DNA of 64,000 nucleotides, from assembly GCA_022736495.1 (NCBI GenBank), contig DZCR01000001.1, positions 36,726 to 100,725 on the forward strand, read 5' to 3'. The translations under genes were made by a program, and so were the position numbers. The notes below the pieces were generated by a model. The model searched no databases, was not told the DNA's origin, and worked only from the letters and a program-made list of their open reading frames with translations. The first letter of the stretch is position 1. Every line of letters begins with the position of its first letter. Source of the DNA: Desulfobacca acetoxidans (GTDB lineage Bacteria; Desulfobacterota; Desulfobaccia; Desulfobaccales; 0-14-0-80-60-11). Below are positions 16,509-25,627 of the stretch, in pieces.

Positions 16509-17708
16509 ATGAGTCCCCCTGACAAATTGTTAACCCGAAAATCCCAAAAAGGGTGGCGCCGCGCTCTGAATTGGCTGCTGGCGCTGCGGCCCGAGTGGCC
16601 CCTGGCCCTGGCCCTGATGATTGGCGGCGCCTTAAACATCGAAACCGGCCTCCGATATAACCTCGTGGCCTTCAGCCAGATCGGACCCCTGAGCAGTTTA
16701 GGCCGTTCATTGTCGGTCCTGGGCAGCAGCTCCCAAGTCTTCCTGGGGGCCTGCCTGCTCCTGGTGGGTATTGGCTTAATGAGGCGGTTGGCCATAGCCT
16801 GGGCCTTTGCGGTGCTCCTTTTGGCCGTAGTCGTTGGGGTTAACCTGGCCCAGAGTTACCGGGGGGCCAGCCTCATCCTTTCCAGCCTGGTGCTCCTGGC
16901 CCTGGTGATCCTCCGGCGGTATTTCACCCGACGCACTAACACGGCCAATTACCTCTTCTCTGTTATGGGCATCCTGATCACCCTGGCTTATGGCAGCTTT
17001 GGGTCCTATATGCTGGGGGCGGGATTTCACCCCAAAATCCCCGACCTGACTTCGGCTTTTTATTTCACTATCATTACCCTGTCCACGGTGGGTTACGGCG
17101 ATATCGTTCCCATCACCTATGAAACCCGTCTTTTTGTGGTATCCCTGGTCATCGTAGGTTTGAGCGTTTTCATCACCGCCATTGCTTCGATTTTGGGACC
17201 GGCCCTTTCCGGCGAAATCTACCGCTTTTTCAATCCCAGAGAAAAAACCATGAAACCAAAAAATCACGTCATCCTGGCAGGGGAAGGGTCGCTGGCTACC
17301 AACACCGCTCGGGAACTCCAGGCCAGGGGCATCCCTTTCGTCCAGATCGTCTCCTTAGCCTCTACTCCCCCGAACCTGCCCGAGGAACTGATAGTGCGCG
17401 GCAATGCCGGCGACGACCAGGTGCTTAAAGAAGCAGGCATCGGGGATGCTGTCCTGGTCATCGCCGCCCGGGACGACGATGGTGAAAACGCCTTTATTTC
17501 CCTGGTGGCCAAGGATTTGAATCCCAGCGTCAAAGTCCTGGCAGTCGCCAGCACTCGCGGGTCCATCCGCCGGTTGAGGCTGGCCAGGGCTGAAGTGGTC
17601 TTTGCGCCGTCGGTGGTGGGCGGCCGCCTGCTGGCCAACATCGTGGAAGGCAAGGAAATCCCTACGGAATTTAAAGACCTCCTGGAGGGTTCAAGGAAAA
17701 AGACCTGA
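16509..17708 (+). CDS. Two-pore-helix type potassium channel with TrkA-N (RCK) domain
   Basis: This 399-residue protein has four to five hydrophobic helices in the first 150 residues, then a channel pore: F-Y-F-T-I-I-T-L-S-T-V-G-Y-G-D-I-V-P (selectivity filter T-V-G-Y-G-D, near residue 197) followed by an inner helix. The cytosolic part from about residue 250 is a RCK/TrkA-N Rossmann domain (H-V-I-L-A-G-E-G-S-L-A-T-N-T-A-R-E-L, later D-D-D-G-E-N and V-A-S-T-R-G-S). The G-x-G-x-x-G nucleotide loop reads A-G-E-G-S-L-A, slightly altered. It is a ligand-gated K+ channel of the VIC superfamily. The extra N-terminal helices are longer than in MthK-type channels. No clear ribosome-binding site is seen at the ATG. 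Confidence 0.9.
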   Translation: MSPPDKLLTRKSQKGWRRALNWLLALRPEWPLALALMIGGALNIETGLRYNLVAFSQIGPLSSLGRSLSVLGSSSQVFLGACLLLVGIGLMRRLAIAWAFAVLLLAVVVGVNLAQSYRGASLILSSLVLLALVILRRYFTRRTNTANYLFSVMGILITLAYGSFGSYMLGAGFHPKIPDLTSAFYFTIITLSTVGYGDIVPITYETRLFVVSLVIVGLSVFITAIASILGPALSGEIYRFFNPREKTMKPKNHVILAGEGSLATNTARELQARGIPFVQIVSLASTPPNLPEELIVRGNAGDDQVLKEAGIGDAVLVIAARDDDGENAFISLVAKDLNPSVKVLAVASTRGSIRRLRLARAEVVFAPSVVGGRLLANIVEGKEIPTEFKDLLEGSRKKT

Positions 17709-17850
17709 GACACCCCTTAGACAGTCACCCCATACCCGGGAAAGTGGCACGAATCTACGGCCTGCGCCGGGATACTCGAGATCAGGTGTCTTCCAACTAC
17801 CCAGTAGCTTTTTGTCCCAAGAATTGATCAGCGCAGCAGATATAGCCGAT

Positions 17851-18681
17851 TCAAGCCGACTGGGGCTGGGGCTTCTCGGCGGGCACCGCCGGGGAGGGCA
17901 GCAGAAAGATGCTCAGGGCTTCTTCCACCTTCTCCAGGTCTACCAGGGTATCATAGCAGGGGCCATGGGGCCGTTGATTAATAACGCCGAAGACCGGCAA
18001 CGGATAGCTGTCCTGAATGCCGCTGCTGAGATCCCGCTCGCAGGCCACCGCGATAATCAGGCGGGGTTTGCGTTCCACCACGATCCGCCGTGCCAAAGTG
18101 CCGCCGGTGGCCACTGCTAGCCCCACCCCGTATTTTTCCGACAGGTCCATTAAGCCGGTAATGGGACATTTGCCGCAGCGTTTGCAGTGCACCGTACTGC
18201 CCGTAATCCGAAACTGGCATTCGTGGAATTGCAGGCAATGGGGCATGAGCAGGAGCAATTTATCCGCAGTAGTCTTTAGGTGTTGCGCCAGGACCAACTG
18301 ATTGTTGATTTCGATGAAAGAGCGCCGCACCTTCTCCTTGGAGACGCCGGCTAATTTTCCCACCCCGGTCATCAAAGGCAGCAGCAGCTTGATCACCAAC
18401 CCTCGAAGTTTACGGGAAAAAAACAGGTCCCGCCCCAGAACCACGGTAAGGGCCAGCGTGACCAGAATGCCCAGCACCAGCAGCAACAGGACGCCGAAGA
18501 TGATTCCCAGGATCAAAGGCAGATCGGGATGGATCGTGGTTAGCCCCACGTAGGGCACATACCAGAGGATGGCCAGCAGGACCGTGAACAGAACGCAGGT
18601 TATGACCAGCAAGCCCAAAAAGATGCGCTTTTGGGGCCGCAGGGAATTGCCGCCGTTCAAAATTTTGACTGGCTCATCCAT
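17851..18681 (-). CDS. DUF116 family membrane-anchored cysteine-rich protein
   Basis: This 276-residue protein begins with two hydrophobic helices (about residues 20-45 and 58-85), then a cytosolic part. The diagnostic DUF116 cysteine pattern is C-L-Q-F-H-E-C-Q-F-R followed by H-C-K-R-C-G-K-C-P-I. Near the C-terminus are A-C-E-R-D-L and P-V-F-G-V-I-N. The Cys set suggests an iron-sulfur or zinc site. DUF116 genes accompany fmt/def/rsmB in Desulfobacterota and lipoate/biotin-type enzymes in other phyla; the function is unknown. It starts 8 bases after the stop of fmt in the same direction, so the two are probably cotranscribed. Confidence 0.87.
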   Translation of the reverse strand: MDEPVKILNGGNSLRPQKRIFLGLLVITCVLFTVLLAILWYVPYVGLTTIHPDLPLILGIIFGVLLLLVLGILVTLALTVVLGRDLFFSRKLRGLVIKLLLPLMTGVGKLAGVSKEKVRRSFIEINNQLVLAQHLKTTADKLLLLMPHCLQFHECQFRITGSTVHCKRCGKCPITGLMDLSEKYGVGLAVATGGTLARRIVVERKPRLIIAVACERDLSSGIQDSYPLPVFGVINQRPHGPCYDTLVDLEKVEEALSIFLLPSPAVPAEKPQPQSA

Positions 18682-18689
18682 GAGTATTT

Positions 18690-19634
18690 TTATTCCAGTA
18701 CTTGCCCGATCAGGGGTTGGCCCCGTAAAAATTCGGCGGCTATCAGGCGCTTGTGCCCCGCCGCTTGCACTTCCGCCACCGTGATGCTCCCCTGACCACA
18801 GGCGATTTCCAGACCTTGAGGGGTCAGGCGCAGCACCGTTCCTGGCGCAGCCACCTTTCCTGCGCTCTTCTTAAGCCGGGCTCCGAAAACCTTGAGAACC
18901 TGGCCTCGCCATTGGGCGGCAGCGCCGGGCTTCGGGTCCAGGGCTCGAATCCAACCCGCCACTTCCGGGGCCGGAAGTTCCCAATGGAGGCGGCGCATCT
19001 CGCGGCTGATGGGTGGGGCCAAGGTAGCTTCGGCCTCATTCTGGGGGACTTTGATGGTTTCTCCCCGCCGCAATACGTCCAGGGATTGGACCAGTAAAGT
19101 TGCGCCTACCTCCGCCAAACGGGCGTACAACGTCCCGAAATTGTCTTCTGCAGCAATGGGCACTGTCTCCTGAAGGAAAATCGGTCCCGCATCCAGTTCC
19201 TGGCGCAGCCACTGGATGGTTACCCCGGTCATCTTATCCCCCTTTACCAGAGCCCAATTGATAGGGGCCGCCCCGCGGTAACGCGGCAGGAGGGAAGCGT
19301 GGACGTTGAGGGACCCCACGGCTGGCAAAGCCAGAATTTCGGGGGGGAGAATCCGGCCGTAGGCCACGACGATCATCAGGTCGGGCGCCAGCGCCGCAAG
19401 AGCCCGGGTAAACTCGGGGTCCTTGAGGCGGTGCGGCTGCAGTACCGGCAGATTCCAGGCGCCAGCCAGTTCCTTCACCGGTGAGAATGTGACCACCTGT
19501 CCCCGCCCCCGAGGCCGGTCCGGTTGGGTCACCACCGCAGCCACCTCTTCCCCCGCGGCCAGGACGGCCTCCAGAGACGGCACGGCGAACTGGGGAGTGC
19601 CCATGAAAATCAGGCGCCAGGGTCCTGATTTCAC
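18690..19634 (-). CDS. fmt: Methionyl-tRNA formyltransferase
   Basis: Fmt formylates initiator Met-tRNA using 10-formyl-tetrahydrofolate. The 314-residue product has the expected opening F-M-G-T-P-Q-F-A-V-P-S-L, the catalytic segment L-N-V-H-A-S-L-L-P-R-Y-R-G-A-A-P-I-N-W-A (Asn, His and the S-L-L-P-R-Y-R-G loop) and the downstream D-A-G-P-I. The C-terminal about 100 residues form the OB-fold tRNA-binding domain (G-W-I-R-A-L-D-P-K-P-G-A). Its ATG overlaps the stop of def by 4 bases, so def and fmt are translationally coupled. Confidence 0.97.
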   Translation of the reverse strand: MKSGPWRLIFMGTPQFAVPSLEAVLAAGEEVAAVVTQPDRPRGRGQVVTFSPVKELAGAWNLPVLQPHRLKDPEFTRALAALAPDLMIVVAYGRILPPEILALPAVGSLNVHASLLPRYRGAAPINWALVKGDKMTGVTIQWLRQELDAGPIFLQETVPIAAEDNFGTLYARLAEVGATLLVQSLDVLRRGETIKVPQNEAEATLAPPISREMRRLHWELPAPEVAGWIRALDPKPGAAAQWRGQVLKVFGARLKKSAGKVAAPGTVLRLTPQGLEIACGQGSITVAEVQAAGHKRLIAAEFLRGQPLIGQVLE

Positions 19635-20140
19635 CTGGCGGCCACCTGCTTCTTCATTCGTCTTAAGTAGAGTCCCCGCTTGAGGCGGCTGATATGGTCG
19701 ATAAACAGAATGCCGTTCAGATGGTCGATTTCGTGCTGCAGAACCACGGCCAGCAAGCCCTCGCCGGTGATCTCTATGGGCTTGCCTTCCCGGTCCAGGC
19801 CTTTCACCAGCACTCGCGCATGGCGTCGCACCTCGGCGGCATAGTCTGGCACCGACAGGCAGCCCTCCTCGTGGATGATTTCACTTTCCGCCTCAACAAT
19901 GCAGGGGTTAAGCACCGCCTGGAGCTGGCGTGACCTAACCTCCTTATGGGCAATATCAAAGACGATAAGGCGCTTGAGCTCTCCCACCTGGTTGGCTGCC
20001 AGGCCTATACCCGGCGCGGCGTACATCGTCTCCGCCATGTCATCGATCAGACGCTGCAGGTTGCCGTTAATATTGGCAATCTCCTTGGCCTCCCGCCGCA
20101 GCACCGGATCGGGTAATTTGCAAATTGGTAATACTGCCAT
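19631..20140 (-). CDS. def: Peptide deformylase
   Basis: Def removes the N-formyl group from nascent proteins. The 169-residue protein has all three motifs: G-I-G-L-A-A-N-Q-V-G, E-E-G-C-L-S-V-P-D (metal-ligand Cys) and Q-H-E-I-D-H-L-N-G (H-E-x-x-H). The V-P-D-Y-A at the second motif and the short C-terminus point to a type 1 enzyme. It is the first gene of the def-fmt-DUF116 unit. The ATG is about 135 bases from the terminator that ends the upstream Spy-like gene. Confidence 0.97.
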   Translation of the reverse strand: MAVLPICKLPDPVLRREAKEIANINGNLQRLIDDMAETMYAAPGIGLAANQVGELKRLIVFDIAHKEVRSRQLQAVLNPCIVEAESEIIHEEGCLSVPDYAAEVRRHARVLVKGLDREGKPIEITGEGLLAVVLQHEIDHLNGILFIDHISRLKRGLYLRRMKKQVAAR

Positions 20141-20275
20141 AACCTTGCCATTTTTCGGATAAATTAATTTCCTTGTTTAACTTTAAGTCAGAATCGGAAA
20201 ATTTTCAAGAACTGAGCAGAAGCACCGGTAAAAATCTGCACGCAGCAACGCCGGCTCGGGCGTTGGCGGGGTCAG

Positions 20276-20312
20276 ACAAAAAGGACAAGGGCAGCTTTCG
20301 CCGCCCCTGTCC
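20276..20312 (-). terminator. Rho-independent terminator of the Spy-like gene
   Basis: On the minus strand GGACAGGGGCGGC-GAAA-GCTGCCCTTGTCC forms a long hairpin with one mismatch and one G-U pair and a GAAA loop, followed by TTTTT. It begins 35 bases after the stop of the Spy-like gene. Confidence 0.85.
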
Positions 20313-20347
20313 GTGTCTAAGGGGGATTAAAAGATGAGAGAGAAATC

Positions 20348-20833
20348 TTACTTGGCCGGAGGGCCACCGGGGCCCATGCCGCCACCGGGACCGGCCATGA
20401 GGCAACCGCCAGGACCCATACCCATGCCGTGGCCACCCATACCCATGCCATGACCAAAACCCTGTGCCAGCTGCGGGGCGATCTTGCGGGCTTCCAGACG
20501 AAAGGCCACACTCTTTTCCTGCATTTGGTCCTTCAGGGCATTCAACTCTTTCTGTTTGGCGACAATGGCCTTCTCATCGGGAGTTGCGGCCTTCCACAGC
20601 GCCGCCAACTCCGCGTGCTTGACCACCATCTGTTTGCGCACTGCCGCGGTATCATTCATGAACTTCTGTTTGAGGTCAAAGAGCTTCCCGGCCTGATCCG
20701 GGGTCAGGTTCATGGCTCCCATCATGCCGCAACCCATACCGCCGCCCCAGGGGCGGGCCCAGGACGACGCCGCCAGACCCGCGGTCAACGCCAGGGCCAA
20801 CAGAACCACCAGGGACATCTTACTCGCTTTCAT
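20348..20833 (-). CDS. Spy/CpxP-like periplasmic metal-stress protein
   Basis: This 161-residue protein has a signal peptide (positive K-A-S-K, hydrophobic L-V-V-L-L-A-L-A-L-T-A-G-L, A-x-S-x-A region near residues 24-28). A helical core with M-N-L-T-P-D-Q-A-G-K-L-F-D-L-K-Q-K-F follows, which is the L-T-x-x-Q motif of Spy/CpxP/ZraP-type chaperones. The C-terminal 35 residues are a Gly-Met-His-rich tail (repeats of G-H-G-M-G-M-G), likely able to bind metal ions. It is a single-gene unit with its own terminator. CpxP-like proteins sense or buffer envelope and metal stress; the metal is not predictable. Confidence 0.8.
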   Translation of the reverse strand: MKASKMSLVVLLALALTAGLAASSWARPWGGGMGCGMMGAMNLTPDQAGKLFDLKQKFMNDTAAVRKQMVVKHAELAALWKAATPDEKAIVAKQKELNALKDQMQEKSVAFRLEARKIAPQLAQGFGHGMGMGGHGMGMGPGGCLMAGPGGGMGPGGPPAK

Positions 20834-20972
20834 CGGTTGTATCTCCTTTAATCTCTGCTCAGGTTTATAAGACCGGTAATCCGGCCTTTAATAGGTTAAA
20901 CCCCCGGCAGGGACAAACCCGGCGCGACGGTGTGATTTTTTTTTGGCAAAGATAATTTGCAGAACGCAGTCT

Positions 20973-21134
20973 TTATGAAGGGATTTTCTCTAAGTGGTGG
21001 GCAAAAACGTACTTCCAGCCCTCGAGGCCCCGGATACGCTGCTCGATACCGTCGGTAAGAAACAGGGTGCCGAAATTCGCCTGCCTTCGGGCCAGCAACT
21101 CTGAGGAGGCGCCTGCACCTTTGCCCTGGTTCAC
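20973..21134 (-). CDS. Possible small protein coupled to the adenylate cyclase gene
   Basis: A GTG at 21134 overlaps the TGA stop of the cyclase gene in a GTGA arrangement, typical of translational coupling. The frame runs for 53 residues (M-N-Q-G-K-G-A-G-A-S-S-E-L, then F-G-T-L-F-L-T-D-G-I-E-Q-R-I and W-K-Y-V-F-A-H-H-L-E-K). Composition is protein-like, with no signal peptide or membrane helix. I recognise no family. It could be a small partner of the cyclase or a chance frame. Confidence 0.35.
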   Translation of the reverse strand: MNQGKGAGASSELLARRQANFGTLFLTDGIEQRIRGLEGWKYVFAHHLEKIPS

Positions 21135-23083
21135 GCCGCCCCCTTGTTCCGGCGCCACTTTCCATAGATTTCCGGGGGCGCCGAGGTGAAACTGATGAGG
21201 GCCTCGCACCGCCCGCCCTCCAGACGCGTCACTCCGGTGACCTTGCCGTAGATATGACCCGGCATCGGTTCTAACGTATCATCCAACAATGTCAGGCGGA
21301 CATCCTCCCATTCCGCCACCGTCCCTTCCAGGTTGACCAAGGCGGCGGTGTCGCACAGATGCGTAACCCAGGCCTGCCTGGCGGCGGCCCCGGTGACAAT
21401 CTTGTCTTTGAGGTGGTGCAGGTGCACCATAATCTCTTCCGGTAATTTTACCAGCGCCTCGGACTTGTCCGGCAGCCGGATATTATAAGGGGGGCCGATT
21501 CCCTGGACATCATAGAGCGTGGCCTTGCCCGCCATTCCCTTCACCTCCACCTGCATCACATTTCTTACTTCCACCAGGTCCTTGACCCTGCTGTAGGTTG
21601 CAGCGCTGATGAGCACCTCTCCGGCCAGGGCGAAGCCTTCCATCCTTGAGGCAAAATTCACGTCGGAGCCCACCACGCTATACTTGGTCCGCCTTTCCGA
21701 GCCGATGTTGCCCACTACCACGGCGCCGGTGTTCACCCCGATACCCATGGCCAACAGGGGCAGGCCGTCGGCCAGGTTCTCAGCATTGATTTCATCCATG
21801 GCAGCCTGCATCTGCAGGGCGCAAGCGACGGCCCGGGCCGGATGATCCTCCCGAGGCTCGGGCGCGCCGAAGAAGGCCAGGATGCCGTCTCCCAGGATTT
21901 CATCAATGACCGCCTGGTTATCCAACAGGATTTCTATCATCTTGCTTAGATAACGGTTGAGAAAGGTGATTATCTGCTCCGGGTCCATTTCGGCGGTGAT
22001 GGCGGTGAAGCCCCGCAAGTCCGACATGATGATAGAGACCTCCCGGGTCTCTCCCCCCATTTCCCGGGCCTCTTTGGAAGCTAGCAGTTTACTCACCACT
22101 TCCTGGGTGACGTAGCGCCCAAAGGTATCCCGGATGAAATCCCGTTTGGCAATGTAGTCGATGAGCTGCTGTCCCAGTTCGTTGAAGGAATGGGCCAGTT
22201 CCGCCACCTCGCGCACGCCTCGTTCCGGCACGGCCACCGCAAAATTACCTTCCCCCACCTGCCGCACCCCATCCCGGAGACGAGAAATGGGCCGGGAAAT
22301 GGCGCCTGCAAACCACAGCCCCGAAAACCCTCCCAAAAGACACAAGGCCAGCCCGGCAAAGAGGCCGCCCCACATCACTTCCCGGTTGAGGCCGTTAAAG
22401 TGCTCTATAGTCTGTTGCCTGGCTTGCTCCGTGGCGAGCCGGCAGGAGTCCTGCATGCGCTGCTGGGTCGGTAGAAAAAATTCATCCAGATTGACGATAG
22501 CCCCAGCAATGAAAGGGGTGCCGGGAATATGGACCCTTACCGAGAATCTCCGCCGTTCCCGCTTATCCTTATCGAAAAATGTAAAATAACCTTTAACCCG
22601 GTCGGTGGTGAAGGAACGCCGGATCAACGCTGTGGTCTCCGGGTATTCCTTCTCCCAATCCAGTTGGTTGCGGCCTTCCACGCTTTTATCGGGATGAAAC
22701 AGGATGTAGCCGTGCTTATCATATAAATCTACATACCCGGCGGGACCATCCGGCGTATAGATCGACTGGGTGGCGATCTTCCTCAGAAAGAGGTCCCGGC
22801 GCAGTTTGGCGTAATCATAGGTTTTTTTCCCCCCCAAGAGATAGCCCAGCTCTCGGGCCACATCTTCCGCCTTATCCTGGACGATATATTCCCCCACCTG
22901 CGTGAGAATGTGGTCCGATTGCCGCACATTCGCCTCGCCCAACTGACTGACGGCGCGATCTGCAATGTTAATGGAGTTCTTGCTGAGGTCGTGCATCACG
23001 TAATCGTCGATAAACCAGGTGCCGATCCCCAGTATGGCAATGAGCGCCAGATAGGACAGCAGCAGATAAGTGCGCAGTTTCAT
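21131..23083 (-). CDS. Membrane-bound class III adenylate/guanylate cyclase with Cache and HAMP domains
   Basis: A 650-residue sensor cyclase. An N-terminal membrane helix (residues 5-25) leads to an extracytoplasmic Cache-like domain of about 220 residues (G-Y-V-D-L-Y-D-K-H-G-Y-I-L-F-H-P-D). A second helix and a HAMP domain follow (I-S-R-P-I-S-R-L-R-D-G-V-R-Q-V-G-E-G-N-F). The class III catalytic domain has metal-binding Asp in I-M-S-D-L-R-G-F-T and D-G-I-L-A-F-F-G, and K-Y-S-V-V-G-S-D-V-N-F-A-S-R-M as substrate segment. Lys in T-K-Y-S and the later Asp favour ATP as substrate. An extra C-terminal region of about 150 residues is not part of the cyclase domain. The frame is open to 23236, but the ATG at 23083 directly precedes the first membrane helix and is preferred. 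Confidence 0.9.
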   Translation of the reverse strand: MKLRTYLLLSYLALIAILGIGTWFIDDYVMHDLSKNSINIADRAVSQLGEANVRQSDHILTQVGEYIVQDKAEDVARELGYLLGGKKTYDYAKLRRDLFLRKIATQSIYTPDGPAGYVDLYDKHGYILFHPDKSVEGRNQLDWEKEYPETTALIRRSFTTDRVKGYFTFFDKDKRERRRFSVRVHIPGTPFIAGAIVNLDEFFLPTQQRMQDSCRLATEQARQQTIEHFNGLNREVMWGGLFAGLALCLLGGFSGLWFAGAISRPISRLRDGVRQVGEGNFAVAVPERGVREVAELAHSFNELGQQLIDYIAKRDFIRDTFGRYVTQEVVSKLLASKEAREMGGETREVSIIMSDLRGFTAITAEMDPEQIITFLNRYLSKMIEILLDNQAVIDEILGDGILAFFGAPEPREDHPARAVACALQMQAAMDEINAENLADGLPLLAMGIGVNTGAVVVGNIGSERRTKYSVVGSDVNFASRMEGFALAGEVLISAATYSRVKDLVEVRNVMQVEVKGMAGKATLYDVQGIGPPYNIRLPDKSEALVKLPEEIMVHLHHLKDKIVTGAAARQAWVTHLCDTAALVNLEGTVAEWEDVRLTLLDDTLEPMPGHIYGKVTGVTRLEGGRCEALISFTSAPPEIYGKWRRNKGAA

Positions 23084-23319
23084 GGATACCCCAATCTCCC
23101 CCTGATCTGCTGAGAGAAAAGCTCGCAGCCGGGACCACTGATCTGGATCATACAATGTTTCGGCAACTTCAGGAAATATAATGAATTGATTTCGGCAAGA
23201 ACAAAAGCATGCAAGAGCGCGGCCCGTGGCAACCACAATTCATTAGGCCAGCGTGCGCAATACGCCCCCATAAAAAGAAAATAAAATCCTTTCAATATAA
23301 AAAACAGCGGACTGCTTGA

Positions 23320-24627
23320 TCAGGGGTAGATCCGATCCAACAGGCGCGGAAAGGGAATGGTCTCCCGGACATGGTGCAGCCCGCAGAGCCAAGCCACCAG
23401 GCGCTCGATGCCCAGGCCGAAGCCGCCGTGGGGCACGCTGCCGTATCGCCGCAGGTCCAGGTACCATTCCAGGGGCCCCTGGGGGAGGTGATGTTCTCGG
23501 ATGCGGGCCAGTATGGTGTCGAGATCATGGATGCGCTGGGAGCCCCCAACGATCTCGCCGTAGCCCTCCGGGGCCAGCATGTCCACGCAGAGCACCAGCC
23601 GGGGATCATCCGGGTCCGATTCCATATAGAAGGCCTTGGCCTCCTTGGGGTAGCGGTGCACCAGCACCGGCCGGGGAAACCTCTGCGAGAGCACGGTTTC
23701 CTCATCACCGCCCAGATCGTCCCCCCAGGCCAGGTCCTTGCCTTCCTGCTTCAGGAGTTCCAGGGCCTCGGCGTAGCTCAGGCGGGGAAAAGGTCCGGCC
23801 ACTTCCCGAAGCGGCGCGAGATCCCGCTCCAGCAGGCGCAGGTGCGGCTCCTGGTGTGCCAGCACTCTTTCCACCACGGTGCGGACCAGGGATTCGGCCA
23901 GTTCCATAACGTCGTCCAGGGTAAAAAAAGCCGCCTCGGCTTCCACCATCCAGAACTCGGTCAAATGCCGCCGGGTCTTGGATTTTTCCGCCCGGAACGT
24001 GGGCCCGAAGCAGTAGACCCGGCCCAGGGCCATGGCCGCGGCCTCCAGGTAAAGCTGGCCGCTTTGGGAGAGATAGGCCTTGCCCCGGTCCAAATAATCC
24101 GTCTCAAACAGGCTGCTGGTGCCTTCGCAGGCGGTGGGGGTGAGAATGGGCGTGTCCACCAGGACAAAGCCGCGCTCGTGGAAAAAGTCGCGGCAAGCCC
24201 GGCAGACCTCGTCCCGAATCCTCAAGATGGCCTGCTGCCGGGGCGACCGCAGCCACAGGTGCCGCCGGTCCATGAGAAAGGCCACCCCGTGTTCCTTGGG
24301 GGAAATGGGATATTCTTGGGAAATTTGCACGGGAACAATCCGGCTAACTTCCAGCTCAAAACCCCCGGGGGCCCGAGGCTCAGCTTTGACGCGGCCTGAT
24401 AGCGTGAGTGAGGATTCCAGGGTAAGGTGCTCGAATTGCTGAAAATCCTCTTCCGGCAGATTCCCCTTGACCAAAACCCCCTGGGCCAGGCCGGTCCCAT
24501 CCCGAAGCACCAGGAAGCGAATCTTGCCGCTGGAACGCAAATGATAGACCCAACCTCGCAGAGTAACGACCTGGCCGATATATTGGGGAAGATCGGAGAT
24601 AACCGAAATTATAGGCTTTTCTATCAT
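23320..24627 (-). CDS. asnS: Asparaginyl-tRNA synthetase
   Basis: AsnS charges tRNA-Asn. The 435-residue class II enzyme has an N-terminal OB-fold anticodon domain ([18 protein letters not shown]). Motif 2 appears as [19 protein letters not shown], and motif 3 as [10 protein letters not shown]. The K-S-K-T-R-R-H segment distinguishes AsnS from AspS. It is the last gene of the mfd - SurA-like - asnS series, starting 49 bases after the stop of the SurA-like gene. Its presence implies at least partial direct Asn-tRNA charging. Confidence 0.94.
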   Translation of the reverse strand: MIEKPIISVISDLPQYIGQVVTLRGWVYHLRSSGKIRFLVLRDGTGLAQGVLVKGNLPEEDFQQFEHLTLESSLTLSGRVKAEPRAPGGFELEVSRIVPVQISQEYPISPKEHGVAFLMDRRHLWLRSPRQQAILRIRDEVCRACRDFFHERGFVLVDTPILTPTACEGTSSLFETDYLDRGKAYLSQSGQLYLEAAAMALGRVYCFGPTFRAEKSKTRRHLTEFWMVEAEAAFFTLDDVMELAESLVRTVVERVLAHQEPHLRLLERDLAPLREVAGPFPRLSYAEALELLKQEGKDLAWGDDLGGDEETVLSQRFPRPVLVHRYPKEAKAFYMESDPDDPRLVLCVDMLAPEGYGEIVGGSQRIHDLDTILARIREHHLPQGPLEWYLDLRRYGSVPHGGFGLGIERLVAWLCGLHHVRETIPFPRLLDRIYP

Positions 24628-24675
24628 CAGCGCCCTTATTGACCCTTGGCCCCTTACTGCTTACCGCTCACTTTT

Positions 24676-25623
24676 CTAAAGCATAACTTTGATATGGGCC
24701 TTCTCCCTTAAGGTTTTAACCCATCCGGTGAACTCCTTTTCCATGTCCTGCTGCTGCAACATCCGCCGAATCTCCGGGGCTACCTCCTCAAAGGGGCGGG
24801 CCTCGCCGCTGCGGCGGCCCAAAACCTGTATTAATTGAAAGCCTTGCGGCGTTGCCACCGGCATGACTTCCTTCGGCTTTAGTTTATCCAGATGTTCGGC
24901 CAGCCGGGGATCCAGGTCGCTTTGGGACACAAAGCCCACATCCGAGGGACTGAGGGAGAGCTTGCCCGCCGCCTCCGAGAAAGGCATGCCCTGCTTGATA
25001 TCCTTTAAGATGGTTTCAGCTTTTTGCTTGGTTTCCTCTTTTTGGGCATCGGTGGCATCGGGAGGAAAAGGCAGCCTTAAGGTGAGGATATGCACCTGGG
25101 AGCCGCCTTGCTTAAAGCGCTCGTTATACACCCGGCGAACCTCGGCGTCATTGACGGTGATCTTGGACCCCACCGCCACCGCCAATAACCGGTCCTGGGT
25201 TATTTGATCCGCTAGCTGCTGCTTGAATTCCTTTAAAGAGAGACCCTGGTTGCTCAGGGCTTTGGCCAGGACTTCGTCATTAGGGATATTGTTGCGCTTC
25301 TTGAAGTGCTCCAGGGCCTCGTTTATCTCGTTGGGACTCACCACGATACCCCGGCGCTTGGCCTCCGCCTTGGCCAGCTTACGGTCAATCAACGCCTCCA
25401 GCATTTCCCGCTGCATTTTTTTATCCGTGTGTCCGGTGGGCTTAATACCGGACTGCGCTTGTATTGATTTAGCCAGGTTGTCCAACTCCGACATGGTGAT
25501 AATATCGTTGTTTACTTCGGCCACAATCCGGTCCACCACTTCAGCCGCTCCCGGTCTTGCCAGGCCTAACTGGACCAGGATAACCACGAGAGCAAACACC
25601 CAACATCCTGCGATTTTGGTCAT
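24676..25623 (-). CDS. SurA-like periplasmic peptidyl-prolyl isomerase
   Basis: A 315-residue exported chaperone. A signal peptide (residues 1-27, ending G-A-A) precedes V-V-D-R-I-V-A-E-V-N-N-D-I-I-T-M-S-E-L, the conserved opening of SurA_N. The N-domain extends to about residue 165, then one parvulin rotamase domain (Q-V-H-I-L-T-L-R, G-M-P-F-S-E-A-A, G-F-V-S-Q-S-D-L, V-M-P-V-A-T-P-Q-G-F-Q-L-I-Q-V-L). E. coli SurA has two parvulin domains; one is usual in deltaproteobacteria. It assists outer-membrane protein folding. It begins 4 bases after the stop of mfd and is cotranscribed. Confidence 0.92.
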   Translation of the reverse strand: MTKIAGCWVFALVVILVQLGLARPGAAEVVDRIVAEVNNDIITMSELDNLAKSIQAQSGIKPTGHTDKKMQREMLEALIDRKLAKAEAKRRGIVVSPNEINEALEHFKKRNNIPNDEVLAKALSNQGLSLKEFKQQLADQITQDRLLAVAVGSKITVNDAEVRRVYNERFKQGGSQVHILTLRLPFPPDATDAQKEETKQKAETILKDIKQGMPFSEAAGKLSLSPSDVGFVSQSDLDPRLAEHLDKLKPKEVMPVATPQGFQLIQVLGRRSGEARPFEEVAPEIRRMLQQQDMEKEFTGWVKTLREKAHIKVML

Positions 25624-25627
25624 CGGT

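Noticed and set aside
20944..20962. Possible sigma-54 site TGGCAAAGATAATTTGCA
   Set aside because: The distance between GG and GC is 12 rather than the required 10 bases.
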